Assembly: GCF_900104695.1 (NCBI RefSeq)
Contig: NZ_FNSW01000001.1
Location: 4,334,001-4,398,000, forward strand
Direction of reading: 5' to 3'
Source: Paenibacillus sp. GP183
Lineage (GTDB): Bacteria; Bacillota; Bacilli; Paenibacillales; NBRC-103111
DNA length: 64,000 nt
Shown here: positions 43,897-52,871 of the stretch, piece after piece
Position numbering within the stretch: position 1 is the first letter of the stretch
Layout: every line of letters begins with the position of its first letter
Program-made: the position numbers and the translations under genes
The notes under the pieces: model-generated
What the model was told of the DNA's origin: nothing
Databases searched by the model: none
Seen by the model: only the letters and a program-made list of their open reading frames with translations

Positions 43897-44424
43897 GTGC
43901 CAAATCGAACGAATGTATCACAGATACGGATTGAGCCTTGGGCAGATGCCGACCTTGATCTATTGTATCGCTTGAATGTGCCAGAGATGCTGGAACACTT
44001 GGGAGGTCCAGAGACCGAGGAGCAAATTCTCGCGCGCCACAAGCGGTATATGGAGATCGGCGGGAAGGGAACTGGCCGTATGTTCAGCATTTTCCTGCTG
44101 CCGGAGCTCGAAAAAGTAGGTAACATAGGATACTGGGAACGCGTCTGGCAGGAAGAGACCATGTATGAGATGGGTTGGGGCGTACTGCCGCCATTCCAAG
44201 GCAAGGGCATTGCTGCAGCGGCTGCTGCGGCCGCCATTGCAAGAGCCGGAGCAGAGCAGAAGATCAGGCACATTCACGCGTACCCGTCCGTTGACAACCC
44301 TGCGTCAAACGCGATTTGCCGGAAGCTCGGCTTCTTGCTTGTCGCCGAGTGCGAATTCGAATATCCGCCAGGGAGCATGATGCGATGCAACGACTGGCGC
44401 CTGGAACTCAACGCGACAACTTAA
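43897..44424 (+). CDS. GNAT family N-acetyltransferase (RimJ/RimL-like)
   Basis: A 175-residue acetyltransferase. Motif A is WGVLPPFQGKGIAAAAAAAA with the Q-G-K-G loop, and motif B is NPASNAICRKLGFLLVAECE; the C-terminus DWRLEL is typical of the Acetyltransf_3 group that modifies amines or protein N-termini. The start is GTG at 43897, 7 bases from AAGGAG. It is monocistronic with a terminator. Substrate unknown. Confidence 0.87.
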   Translation: MPNRTNVSQIRIEPWADADLDLLYRLNVPEMLEHLGGPETEEQILARHKRYMEIGGKGTGRMFSIFLLPELEKVGNIGYWERVWQEETMYEMGWGVLPPFQGKGIAAAAAAAAIARAGAEQKIRHIHAYPSVDNPASNAICRKLGFLLVAECEFEYPPGSMMRCNDWRLELNATT

Positions 44425-44441
44425 GACGGGGCTGGCAAATT

Positions 44442-44485
44442 AAAAACCAGTCCAAAACACGAAAATAAGTGTTAGACTGGTTTTT
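44442..44485. terminator. Terminator between GNAT and MFS genes
   Basis: AAAAACCAGTC (44442-44452) pairs with GACTGGTTTTT (44475-44485), with an inner AACAC/GTGTT stem. A and T runs on both sides suit both convergent genes. Confidence 0.82.
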
Positions 44486-44538
44486 GTTTATTAGTTTTTA
44501 TGTATAGTAAGGGGTTATCTTCTTGTCCGGATCCTTGA

Positions 44539-45798
44539 TCAAATCTCTGCTTGCTCAGGTGTGCTGGTCCCTTTTCTCCAGTAGATCACGATGATCAACA
44601 AGCAAGGCACCAAACATAGCAGGCCTAACCAGAGATAAGCTCCATTAGCACCCAACCGATCCGCTGTATAACCGGCAAAGAGATTACCGATAGGCGTAGA
44701 CCCCGCAAAAACCAAAGAATGTACACTCATCACTCTCGCGCGGTACTCATCCTTGGAATGAAATTGCAATGTGGAATTTGAATTCGTGGCAAATAAGATA
44801 CTGCAAATGCCGGTTGCGATCAAAATTATCGCAGCTAGCAAGGGAGAACTCACAAGGCCATTCAAGCCAAGCATCAGGGAAACCAGTAAACTGAAGATAA
44901 TGGTTGTGGATAACTTAGGGCCCATGCGGCTGCGAAATGAAACGGTTATGGCACCTATCAATGAGCCTAATCCGAGGCATGACATTAAAAACCCGTAGGT
45001 TTTTTCGCCCATGTGGAGAATATCTTTTGTGAAAACGGGGATCAGTACATTAAAGTTATATCCCAATGTACCGATGATAGTCACCAAAAGCAGGGTTTGA
45101 GCCAGCAATTTATCATTGGCAATGTAGATAATGCCATCTTTGATTTCTTTTAAAATACCGTCATTGTTTCGATTGGGTCTAACATAGGATGGGGTTTTAA
45201 CTAACAGCAGTCCATAAATAACGGCCAGAAAGCTTAATCCATTCAGCAAAAAGCACCAGCCAGCCCCGAGATAGGCCATGAGCATCGCCCCGATCCCAGG
45301 ACCGACAATTCTCGCCAAGTTAAATGTGGTAGAATTTAAAGCAACAGCGCTCATCAAATCCTCTTTGCCGACAATTTCAATATTAAGTGCTTGGCGGGTT
45401 GGTATATCAAATGTATTGCACAGCCCGAGCAGGAGGGCGAGTACGAGAATGTAGCCAAATTTGACCGTATCCGTGAAGACCAGAATGGTTAAAGTGAAGG
45501 CTAAAATCATTGAAATCGTCTGAGTGAGCAGAAGAATCGATTTTTTGGGAAATTTATCAATGAATACACCGGCGAACAAGGAAAAGAAGGTGATCGGCAA
45601 AAATTGGCACGCACCTACTAGACCAAGTAAAAAGGGTGACCCTGTCAAGGTCAGCACAAGCCAGGCTTGCCCAATGTTTTGCGTCCAGGTTCCGATTAAG
45701 GAAATGCATTGTCCAAACCACAAATAGCGAAAATTGGCATGAGTCAAAGCATGGAAATGCTGATCGATAAAGCCGTCTCCCGCATGTCGCAGATTCAT
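44539..45798 (-). CDS. MFS transporter, MFS_3/EntS-like
   Basis: A 419-residue transporter with twelve helices. The stretches LWFGQCISLIGTWTQNIGQAWLVL (first 20 typical), SLFAGVFIDKFPKKSILL and FNLARIVGPGIGAML belong to the MFS_3 group, which includes enterobactin and drug exporters. It overlaps the upstream MarR gene by 4 bases (ATGA), so the regulator and pump form one operon, a common multidrug-resistance arrangement in which the MarR protein senses the exported compound. Confidence 0.88.
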   Translation of the reverse strand: MNLRHAGDGFIDQHFHALTHANFRYLWFGQCISLIGTWTQNIGQAWLVLTLTGSPFLLGLVGACQFLPITFFSLFAGVFIDKFPKKSILLLTQTISMILAFTLTILVFTDTVKFGYILVLALLLGLCNTFDIPTRQALNIEIVGKEDLMSAVALNSTTFNLARIVGPGIGAMLMAYLGAGWCFLLNGLSFLAVIYGLLLVKTPSYVRPNRNNDGILKEIKDGIIYIANDKLLAQTLLLVTIIGTLGYNFNVLIPVFTKDILHMGEKTYGFLMSCLGLGSLIGAITVSFRSRMGPKLSTTIIFSLLVSLMLGLNGLVSSPLLAAIILIATGICSILFATNSNSTLQFHSKDEYRARVMSVHSLVFAGSTPIGNLFAGYTADRLGANGAYLWLGLLCLVPCLLIIVIYWRKGTSTPEQAEI

Positions 45799-46256
45799 AA
45801 GCTCTTGCCTTCTTTCATATTATGTTTGATAAAATCAGCTGCGTTGGCTCCCATTTTCTCCAGGATAACAAAAGCAACCTGCTGTTCCTCCTCCGTTAAA
45901 CCGGCAGTTAGCGCTTCTCTCCAATTTCCCAATACTTGTTTCATTTCACTTTTTATCGCTAGAGCTTTATCCGTCAGAAAAACCCGGTTGGCTCTCTTGT
46001 CCTTGTTGCAGACCTTCCTTTTCACATATCCGAGCGCTTCGAGCCTCTTCAAGGCTTTGGCTGTGGTGCCCTTATCTATTTTCAAATAATGGGACAGTTC
46101 CTCTTGGGTCAGACCATCCTCATGATAAAGGGCATTCAAAAAAATATGCTGGCCCTTGCCAATCTCGGTGTGCTTCAATTGATCACCAATGTAGATTTGT
46201 CCGTAGCGGTAGAGAAGCGAAACCCATCTGGGTATGGAATTCCTTTGATCGAGCAT
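45795..46256 (-). CDS. MarR-family repressor of the adjacent pump
   Basis: A 153-residue winged-helix regulator with TQEELSHYLKIDKGTTAKALKR as the DNA-reading helices and wing CNKDKRANRVFLT. The start at 46256 (MLDQRNS) follows GAGGGTG by 6 bases; the frame extends 30 codons upstream across the promoter, so that longer form is rejected. A perfect palindrome over its own -35 suggests autorepression. It is the first gene of a two-gene operon with the MFS transporter. Confidence 0.88.
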   Translation of the reverse strand: MLDQRNSIPRWVSLLYRYGQIYIGDQLKHTEIGKGQHIFLNALYHEDGLTQEELSHYLKIDKGTTAKALKRLEALGYVKRKVCNKDKRANRVFLTDKALAIKSEMKQVLGNWREALTAGLTEEEQQVAFVILEKMGANAADFIKHNMKEGKSL

Positions 46257-46296
46257 CGACTTCACCCTCAGCCTATAATTGGTTGCATTTGCCACT

Positions 46297-46331
46297 ATTA
46301 TATAAAGGTTTAGGAACTGTTGCAATTGCAA
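46297..46331 (-). promoter_or_regulatory. Promoter and palindromic operator of the MarR-MFS operon
   Basis: On the minus strand TTGCAA (46325-46320) and TATAAT (46302-46297) with a 17-base spacer. The palindrome TTGCAATTGCAA (46331-46320) overlaps the -35, and a half site TTGCA recurs at 46283. It is a plausible MarR operator. Confidence 0.7.
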
Positions 46332-46423
46332 TCTTTTATTGCCCAATGATTTAGCGGTATGGCTGTTGGTTAATAATGAATAGTAGCTCTGCTTGCCAAG
46401 TATCGATAATTGGAGGGATCTAC

Positions 46424-47389
46424 ATGCAAACGATATGGAAAGGCGCCGTGAATTTCGGACTCGTGAATGTGCCGGTGAAGATGTATACGGCTACTCAGGA
46501 TAACGATATTCCGATGAAAATGCTGCACAAGGACTTCAATGTTCCGATTCACTATAACCGCACCTGCCCCAAATGTGAGAAGGAAGTCAAGTGGAGCGAT
46601 ATCATAAAGGGCTATGAATATGAACCCGGTCATTATGTTACGTTTGATAAAAAAGAGCTGGAAGCTCTCGCATCGGAGACCTCGCGGGAAATTTGCATCC
46701 TCGACTTTGTCGATTTGCATGAGATTGACCCGATCTATTTTCAAAAAACGTATTATTTGGCTCCCGACGAGTCCGGTACGCATGCCTATAATTTGCTGGT
46801 TGAAGCCCTGAGATCCTCACAAAAAATAGGTATTGCCAATGTGACGATCCGTAACAAAAGCAGTCTTGCTGCGATTCGTGTAGTCGACGGAGTTCTGTTG
46901 ATGGTGACGATGTTTTACGCGGAAGAGATTCGTCCCAAAGAGGAAATTCCCAAGCTGCCGAAGATGTCCAAAATAGATGGCCGGGAGCTTGAAATGGCAA
47001 CAATGCTGATCGAGCAGCTGTCCTCAAAGTTCGAGCCTGATAAATATGAAGACGAGTATCGGGAGCGGCTGATGAGTGCCATCGAGAGCAAAGTGGAAGG
47101 CAAGGAAGTGAAATTTGCTCCCGAAGAGAAGAAAACGAATGTGATCGATCTGATGAGTGCCCTGAAGGCAAGCGTGCAACAGTCGAAGAAAGCGAATTCC
47201 GGGGATTCCAAAGGAGACTCCGCGGGTAATTCGGCAGGAAACAAAACGAAGTCTGCAAGCGCTGGCAAATCCACAAGCAGAGCGAAGTCGGCTGCCAAAG
47301 AAGCGCAGGGGAAAGCTAGTCCCAAATCAAGCGCCAAGGCGAGCTCCAAGCCGGCAGGCAAATCTCGCGCGAAAAAAACGGGGGCGTAA
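46424..47389 (+). CDS. ku: Ku protein, non-homologous end joining
   Basis: A 321-residue homologue of bacterial Ku, a homodimer that binds double-strand DNA ends and recruits LigD. The N-terminus MQTIWKGAVNFGLVNVPVKM and the beta-barrel motifs NRTCPKCEKEVKW and KTYYLAPDESGTHAY are diagnostic. From about residue 260 the tail is rich in Lys, Ser and Ala, the basic tail that aids DNA binding and ligase stimulation. The ATG at 46424 follows GGAGGG; the frame runs 16 codons further up without support. It is followed 3 bases later by the ligase gene. Confidence 0.95.
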   Translation: MQTIWKGAVNFGLVNVPVKMYTATQDNDIPMKMLHKDFNVPIHYNRTCPKCEKEVKWSDIIKGYEYEPGHYVTFDKKELEALASETSREICILDFVDLHEIDPIYFQKTYYLAPDESGTHAYNLLVEALRSSQKIGIANVTIRNKSSLAAIRVVDGVLLMVTMFYAEEIRPKEEIPKLPKMSKIDGRELEMATMLIEQLSSKFEPDKYEDEYRERLMSAIESKVEGKEVKFAPEEKKTNVIDLMSALKASVQQSKKANSGDSKGDSAGNSAGNKTKSASAGKSTSRAKSAAKEAQGKASPKSSAKASSKPAGKSRAKKTGA

Positions 47390-47392
47390 GGG

Positions 47393-48298
47393 ATGAAGCC
47401 TTTTACCCCGATGTCGCCTATTCTTACTGATGAGCTTCCGCATGTGGAGGGTTGGGGCTATCAGCTGAAATGGGATGGTTATCGAACAATTGCCATGGTG
47501 GATCAGGGACAGGTGGAGCTGTATTCGAAGCGGATGCTGTTTAAGAATGCGAAATATCCTGACCTGGTCGAGGCGCTTTCCCAGCTTAAGGGAACCTTCC
47601 TCCTGGATGGGGAACTGGTTGTAATGGATGCCGAAACGAATCGCCCGAGCTTTCAGAAAATGCAGCAACGGGATAAACTGACGGACCCGCGGTTGATCAC
47701 CCGAGGTGCCGAACGAGCGCCTGTCCAATACATCATCTTTGACCTATTGCAGCTGGGTCAGGAGGATTTGCGCAAGCGCCCCTTTGGGGAACGGCATGAG
47801 AGACTTAAAGCGCTGGCGGCTGATTGGGGGCCACCCTTTTTTCTGACAGACCTGTTCGAAGACGGGGAAACCCTCTGGGCGTGGGTAAATGCCAACGGCT
47901 GGGAGGGTGTAGTCAGCAAGAAGCTGTCCAGCCCTTACCGGGAAGGCAAAGAGCATCACGATTGGCTGAAAAAGAAAACGATGCTTCGACTGGAGATCGA
48001 AGCCGTTGGCATCCTGATGAAGGAAGGCCGGGTATCGAGCTTGGTCATGCGGAGGGATGGCGAATATTTAGGCAGGGTATCTTCCGGTCTGAATGATAAA
48101 TGGCGACGCTGGTTGTTCGACTTGCCGGCGGATCGAGCATTTACGGATTATTTTACGTCGCTGCCGGAGGATTTAAAAGGCATGAAAGTGCGCTGGCTGA
48201 ACAAGACATTCACCTGCGAAGTGAGCGGGCAGGAAATCACCGAGGGCGGTGCGGTCCGTCATCCAAAACTGCTTTCTTTGGGAGGGAACCTGTTATGA
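47393..48298 (+). CDS. ligD: ATP-dependent DNA ligase, LigD-type ligase domain
   Basis: A 301-residue ligase that seals breaks held by Ku. The adenylation lysine is in LKWDGYRTIAM (K-x-D-G), motif III is LDGELVVMD, motif IV is WEGVVSKK, and motif V is DWLKKKTMLRLEIEAVGI; an OB-fold follows. In Bacillus the ligase and polymerase modules form one protein; here the ligase is a separate gene. Its stop overlaps the polymerase start by 4 bases (ATGA), so the two are made together. Confidence 0.92.
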   Translation: MKPFTPMSPILTDELPHVEGWGYQLKWDGYRTIAMVDQGQVELYSKRMLFKNAKYPDLVEALSQLKGTFLLDGELVVMDAETNRPSFQKMQQRDKLTDPRLITRGAERAPVQYIIFDLLQLGQEDLRKRPFGERHERLKALAADWGPPFFLTDLFEDGETLWAWVNANGWEGVVSKKLSSPYREGKEHHDWLKKKTMLRLEIEAVGILMKEGRVSSLVMRRDGEYLGRVSSGLNDKWRRWLFDLPADRAFTDYFTSLPEDLKGMKVRWLNKTFTCEVSGQEITEGGAVRHPKLLSLGGNLL

Positions 48299-49179
48299 GG
48301 ACTGCTGATAAAGGGGTAGTTGAAGTAGAAGGAAACGAGATTACGGTAAGCCATCCGGGCAAGCTGCTCTGGCCGGAGGCGGGAATAACCAAGCTGCTGT
48401 ATTTGCAAAAGCTGATTGCGTTAGCGCCGTATCTGCTTCCGTACTGCAGGGATCGTTATTTGACCACGATTCGCTTTCCTGGCGGTATTCATGGTAAGTC
48501 CTTTTACCAGAAGAACGTCCCTAATTCGATGCCGGCATTTGTGCACACTGCCAAGAATTCTGATGTGAATTACATAAATCTGGATTCTCTGTCCACACTG
48601 ATTTGGCTGGGAAATTTGGCAGCGCTGGAGTTTCATCCGTCTTTTGAATATATCGGCGGAGAAGAACCGGCAGAGTGGGTGCTCGATATCGACCCCAGCC
48701 TGGAACAAGAGCCGAGGCTGATGGAAGCTGTCGCAGCAATAGGCGAGACACTGGAAGCGATGGGGATAAGATCGGTACCGAAAACCTCCGGAGCGACCGG
48801 CGTGCAAATAATTATCCCGATTCAAAAGGGATATACGTTTGATCAGCTGCGGAAAATCGGCCATTTTGTTGGAAAATACTTGACTGAAAAGTATCCCCGA
48901 TTATTTACCATCGAAAGGCTGATTAAAAATCGCGGTGATAAAATTTACATCGACTATGTGCAGCATGCGGCAGGCAAAAGCTTGTCCGCTCCCTACACAC
49001 CGCGCGCCAGAGAGCATGCAACTGTATCAACGCCGCTTACGTGGGATGAAGTCAGGCGGGGCGTTGATCCTAAAGCATTTACTTTGCTGACGATTGAACA
49101 ACGATTGGCTGAGCAGGGGGATCTGATCGCCAAGACAAGCAGGCAGTCGCTGAAACCGATTCTGGAGTTTATCAAATGA
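48295..49179 (+). CDS. LigD-type polymerase/primase domain protein
   Basis: A 294-residue archaeo-eukaryotic-primase-like polymerase of the LigD PolDom family, which fills gaps and prefers ribonucleotides. Landmarks are HPGKLLWPEAGITKL, the metal-binding WVLDIDPS, and VPKTSGATGVQIIIPI. The ATG at 48295 overlaps the ligase stop and follows GGAGGGAACC; the frame is open to 48100 but that part is a shadow of the ligase gene. It ends 83 bases before the IDEAL-domain gene. Confidence 0.92.
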   Translation: MRTADKGVVEVEGNEITVSHPGKLLWPEAGITKLLYLQKLIALAPYLLPYCRDRYLTTIRFPGGIHGKSFYQKNVPNSMPAFVHTAKNSDVNYINLDSLSTLIWLGNLAALEFHPSFEYIGGEEPAEWVLDIDPSLEQEPRLMEAVAAIGETLEAMGIRSVPKTSGATGVQIIIPIQKGYTFDQLRKIGHFVGKYLTEKYPRLFTIERLIKNRGDKIYIDYVQHAAGKSLSAPYTPRAREHATVSTPLTWDEVRRGVDPKAFTLLTIEQRLAEQGDLIAKTSRQSLKPILEFIK

Positions 49180-49262
49180 ATTGACAATTTCATCTGTAAC
49201 TATTACAATAACAGTACTAACTGCTGCATTTTATTTTAGTCCATGAAGAAAGGGTGAGCAGG

Positions 49263-49652
49263 ATGACAGAAGTGAAGCAAACGCAAATTCAGCCAGGAGA
49301 TTGGGTAAGTGGAACGACGGTACATGATGAAAGAATACGCGGCTATGTGGAGACCATAAGCAAGAACCTGGAATCTGCATTGGTTCGAGTGACACAGAGT
49401 GACAGGGAGCGAATCGTCGGCAGAGTTTCCGAAAGTTTGGTAAGCAAGCTTGAGCTGTTGAAGGTGGATGCCGGCTTGGATGAAAGAAGCTTGTATAATC
49501 TTATAGATATTGCGCTATCGGCTAGAGACAAGCAATGGTTCACAGAGCTGACATCTTCACTCGAAGCCCTTCATGCCAAGAAAGATAAGAGTGACCAACA
49601 ACAAACGCAATCTTATACGACAATACCTCATCGCCGATTTTGGATGGGCTGA
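49263..49652 (+). CDS. IDEAL-domain protein
   Basis: A 129-residue cytoplasmic protein. The last part of residues 70-105 matches the IDEAL domain of Bacillaceae proteins: LYNLIDIALSARDKQWFTEL. The N-terminal half is a small beta-rich region beginning QIQPGDWVSGTTVHDERIRG, perhaps an SH3-like fold. ATG at 49263 follows AAGGGTG by 6 bases; the alternative GTG at 49254 lies inside that site. IDEAL domains occur in several Firmicute adaptor proteins; the role here is unknown. Confidence 0.82.
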   Translation: MTEVKQTQIQPGDWVSGTTVHDERIRGYVETISKNLESALVRVTQSDRERIVGRVSESLVSKLELLKVDAGLDERSLYNLIDIALSARDKQWFTELTSSLEALHAKKDKSDQQQTQSYTTIPHRRFWMG

Positions 49653-49787
49653 ATAGAGAAATGAGCGCAATCCGCGTTCATTTTTTTTGTGCGTTGATAA
49701 GAAAGTATAAGTTTTCCCAAACTTATCTTGCTTCGCATCAACCTTGACAAACGCGCTCGTCATATAGGACGGCGCAACCGTTTATCC

Positions 49788-49815
49788 TTGTAATCCATAT
49801 CGCCTCTGCTATAAT
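49788..49815 (+). promoter_or_regulatory. Likely promoter of thyA-folA
   Basis: TTGTAA (49788-49793) and TATAAT (49810-49815) with a 16-base spacer, 32 bases before the thyA start codon. Confidence 0.65.
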
Positions 49816-49847
49816 ACTAATTAATTATGTTAAATACGAGGTGGCGA

Positions 49848-50642
49848 ATGAAAACTTATTTGGAACTGCTGCAGGATGTTATGGAGCACGGTGTGCAAAA
49901 AGAGGATCGGACGGGTACCGGAACCCTTTCTGTTTTCGGCAGGCAAATTCGTATCGATTTATCGAAAGGGTTCCCCCTGATGACTACGAAAAGACTGCAT
50001 ATCAAATCGATCGTTCATGAGCTTCTATGGTTTTTGAGTGGAAGCACCAATGTGACATATTTGCGTGAAAATGGTGTTACTATATGGGATGAGTGGGCTG
50101 ATGAGGAAGGCAATCTGGGTCGCGTATATGGATCTCAGTGGAGAACCTGGCCAGCTGTGGATGGACAAGCCATCGATCAGATTTCCAATCTGATTCAGCA
50201 AATCAAATCCAATCCGAATTCCCGCAGACACCTGGTCAGCGCATGGAATGTTGCCGAGATTGAAACGATGGCCTTGCCCCCTTGTCATTATGCCTTTCAG
50301 TTTTATGTAGCTAACGGCCGATTGTCCTGTATGTTTCATATGCGCTCCATTGACACTTTTCTGGGTCTTCCCTTTAATTTGGCCTCCTATGCTTTGCTCA
50401 CCCACATGGTAGCTCAGCAGTGCGGACTAGGGATTGGTGACTTGATTTGGACCGGTGGGGACGTGCATATTTACTTGAATCACCTGGAGCAAGTAAAGCT
50501 TCAATTAACAAGAGAGCCTTACCCATTACCAACACTCACCATCAAACGCCAGCCGGATTCGATATTTGATTATCAATTTGGCGATTTTGAGTTTGTTGGC
50601 TATGAGTTTCATCCGGGCATCAAGGCGCCTATTGCTATTTAA
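49848..50642 (+). CDS. thyA: Thymidylate synthase
   Basis: A 264-residue enzyme converting dUMP to dTMP with methylene-THF. The active cysteine is in [13 protein letters not shown], the phosphate-binding arginine in RRHLVSAWN, and the end [17 protein letters not shown] is invariant for ThyA. The start at 49848 (MKTYLELL) follows GAGGTGG; seven codons upstream is an ATG without a ribosome site. folA follows 20 bases later and recycles the dihydrofolate made here. Confidence 0.97.
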   Translation: MKTYLELLQDVMEHGVQKEDRTGTGTLSVFGRQIRIDLSKGFPLMTTKRLHIKSIVHELLWFLSGSTNVTYLRENGVTIWDEWADEEGNLGRVYGSQWRTWPAVDGQAIDQISNLIQQIKSNPNSRRHLVSAWNVAEIETMALPPCHYAFQFYVANGRLSCMFHMRSIDTFLGLPFNLASYALLTHMVAQQCGLGIGDLIWTGGDVHIYLNHLEQVKLQLTREPYPLPTLTIKRQPDSIFDYQFGDFEFVGYEFHPGIKAPIAI

Positions 50643-50662
50643 TCGATTAGGAGCTGATGCGG

Positions 50663-51151
50663 ATGAGTATTTCTTTTATATTTGCGATGGATCGCAATCG
50701 AGCTATTGGAAAAGATAATCAGCTTCCCTGGCATTTGCCTGCCGATTTGAAATTTTTTAAAAGAATTACAACTGGCCATCCAATTCTCATGGGCCGTAAA
50801 ACCTATCAATCCATCGGCAAACCGCTTCCCGGAAGGCGAAATGTTGTCATTACTCAAGATCCTAATTTCACGGCAGAAGGCTGTGAGATCGTTCATAGTG
50901 CTCGGGAAGCAGCCGCTCAATTTCAACAGGAAGAGCTGTTTGTTATTGGCGGTTCGGAAATATTTCGTTTATTTTTACCCCAAGTGGATCGGATGTACAT
51001 CACCCGAATCGAGCATGAATTTGCAGCTGATACTCACTTTCCGGAAGTGGACATGCAAGAGTGGACAATTGTTTCCAATGACCAAGGCATTCAGGATGAG
51101 AAGAATCCATATGAGTATTATTTTCAAATCTATGAAAAAAAGAGCAAATAA
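50663..51151 (+). CDS. folA: Dihydrofolate reductase
   Basis: A 162-residue NADPH-dependent reductase. Motifs are SFIFAMDRNRAIGKDNQLPW with the catalytic Asp in the LPADLKFFK helix, GRKTYQSIGKPLPGRRNVV, and FVIGGSEIF. Of the ATGs at 50657 and 50663, the second is 9 bases from TAGGAG and is preferred. It is the second gene of the thyA-folA operon and is closed by a terminator. Confidence 0.96.
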   Translation: MSISFIFAMDRNRAIGKDNQLPWHLPADLKFFKRITTGHPILMGRKTYQSIGKPLPGRRNVVITQDPNFTAEGCEIVHSAREAAAQFQQEELFVIGGSEIFRLFLPQVDRMYITRIEHEFAADTHFPEVDMQEWTIVSNDQGIQDEKNPYEYYFQIYEKKSK

Positions 51152-51162
51152 TCCGCACATGC

Positions 51163-51208
51163 AAAAAGCCTCAACTGAAGGATTGAATCCTTCTATTGAG
51201 GCTTTTTT
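51163..51208 (+). terminator. Rho-independent terminator after folA
   Basis: AAAAAGCCTCAA (51163-51174) pairs with TTGAGGCTTTTTT (51196-51208), with an inner GAAGGATT/AATCCTTC stem. Confidence 0.9.
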
Positions 51209-51212
51209 GTAG

Positions 51213-51472
51213 AGGTTTTCTTTTACTGCTATAGGGAGGGAAACCTCATTATTAGTAAGTCAATCGTGATTAAATGTCCGAGGTTTTTCATGTAAAGTAT
51301 CAACAGTGATCCAAAGCTCATTAATAATGATCCCAATTTCATGAATAGTGACTTCACACTTATTGTTTCTGTTCAAGTCAATAATTCATTGGGAAATTAG
51401 TAAGCATAGACTCGTTAATTATGACCTTTAGCTCATTATTATTCAGAACAGCTTTTCCCAAGAGCATACGCT
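51213..51472. other. AT-rich gap with degenerate CTCATTA words
   Basis: No gene. Variants of CTCATTAATAATGA occur at 51246, 51318, 51413 (CTCGTTAATTATGA) and 51430, with looser ones between. This may be a decayed repeat. Nothing functional is evident. Confidence 0.4.
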
Positions 51473-52102
51473 CTAAGATGCTGCCCCCCGTTTACGCATG
51501 GCCATAATCAAGGCCAAAGCGGCCAGCACCACAGCGGCAATGGAAAGGTAAAGCGCCGTATTTGAGGTTCCACTGCTTGCAGCGGCAGTATGACCCGCTG
51601 TTGCACCGTGGTTATCTGCTGCTGCTCCGGCAGGCTTGGCCTTAACTGTCGTCACGGAAGCCGGAGTTTTAGAGTCTGCTGCTCCGGTCCATTCAACCAC
51701 GCTTCCGTCCTTATAGGTTTGATAAGCCTTCCAGGTAATGGCTGTGGCTGTATCCCCAACCTTGCCTTGCATGCCGAAATCACCAAACTCGGTAGCTGAT
51801 AAGCCCTCACCGGTTGCTGTCCAAACCACTCCGGTTACTTTCCCGTCGGCATCCTTGGAAATTTGATAATTCCAGCCTGCTTTCGGTTCGAAGCGGGATA
51901 CAGCGACCGCATCCACCGGGAATTTAACTTCCACCTTAACGGTAGGGACATCCTTCTCCGAAGGTACTCGAACCGTGAACTTCTCATAAGATCCTTGAGT
52001 GCTTTCCTGTGGATAAACAACGACGTGTGCACTCGCGATTCCCGCAAGTAACAAAGAGCAAACCAGCAATACAGCACAGTTTAACATGAATTTTTTAAAC
52101 AA
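51473..52102 (-). CDS. YcnI family (DUF1775) copper-associated protein
   Basis: A 209-residue exported protein. A signal peptide ends at IASAHVVVYP, so the mature N-terminus begins with the histidine that YcnI proteins use to bind Cu(II). The DUF1775 domain (WNYQISKDADGKVTGVVWTA) fills residues 26-145, followed by a low-complexity linker rich in Ala, His and Thr and a C-terminal membrane helix with a basic tail. No YcnJ-like copper importer is adjacent, which is unusual for the family. It appears monocistronic. Confidence 0.9.
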   Translation of the reverse strand: MFKKFMLNCAVLLVCSLLLAGIASAHVVVYPQESTQGSYEKFTVRVPSEKDVPTVKVEVKFPVDAVAVSRFEPKAGWNYQISKDADGKVTGVVWTATGEGLSATEFGDFGMQGKVGDTATAITWKAYQTYKDGSVVEWTGAADSKTPASVTTVKAKPAGAAADNHGATAGHTAAASSGTSNTALYLSIAAVVLAALALIMAMRKRGAAS

Positions 52103-52196
52103 TTAGTTTCGGCCCCTATCTGAATAAAATGATTTACAAACATTGTAGTCCTGTTTCATTCAGATTAGTATGACTCATGTGGGCTATTTTTGGGCA

Positions 52197-52871
52197 TTAA
52201 TTTTGTCTCTTTATTGTCAATCCATATTTAATGATATAGGCGGTGAGCTGTACCCTGTTTTCGAAGCCCAGTTTTTCCAAAATATTTTTCATATGATTTT
52301 TTACGGTGTGTTCCGAAATCAACAGCTTCTCGGCAATTTGCCTGTTGTTGTCTCCTTCGGCAACAAAAGCAGCAATTTGCCGTTCCCGTGAGGTCAGCAT
52401 ACTTGGATCAGGGTCGCCGCCGTGAAAAGCTCCTTGGCCAGGATAAAATCGTAAAAAAAGGCGATCCGCCATCTCCCGGGCAACCTCTGAATTATCATCG
52501 AGCAGGGCATGCAGATACATAAGCCATTCATCGGGATCCATATTCTTGAGCAAATATCCCTGTGCACCGAATTGAAGTGCGGTAAACAAATCCGCGACGT
52601 CATCTGAAACGGTTAAAACAACAATACGAATATGAGGATAAAGCTGCTTAATTCGGCGTGTTGCTTCAAGTCCGCTAATCGGGGCCATATGGATATCCAT
52701 GATCACAAGATCAGGTTCGACTTCCCCGCAAAGAAGAATAGCTTCTTCGCCATTATAAGCTTCGCCCACGACGAAAAAGGCGTTGTCCATATCCAAGATG
52801 CTGCGTACGGCTTTGCGGGCCAAAGGATGATCATCCGCTATAAGCACTCGGTAAGTCTGCTTGTCCATCAT
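52197..52871 (-). CDS. NarL/FixJ-type response regulator
   Basis: A 224-residue regulator. The receiver domain has the acidic pair IADDHP, the phospho-acceptor Asp in LVIMDIHM and the lysine in YLLKNMDPDE. The C-terminal LuxR helix-turn-helix has TSRERQIAAFVAEGDNNRQI and KNHMKNILEKLG. The start overlaps the stop of the kinase gene (ATGA), so the two are translationally coupled. Targets unknown; the divergent nickel/cobalt transporter on the other side of the kinase is one candidate. Confidence 0.92.
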   Translation of the reverse strand: MMDKQTYRVLIADDHPLARKAVRSILDMDNAFFVVGEAYNGEEAILLCGEVEPDLVIMDIHMAPISGLEATRRIKQLYPHIRIVVLTVSDDVADLFTALQFGAQGYLLKNMDPDEWLMYLHALLDDNSEVAREMADRLFLRFYPGQGAFHGGDPDPSMLTSRERQIAAFVAEGDNNRQIAEKLLISEHTVKNHMKNILEKLGFENRVQLTAYIIKYGLTIKRQN

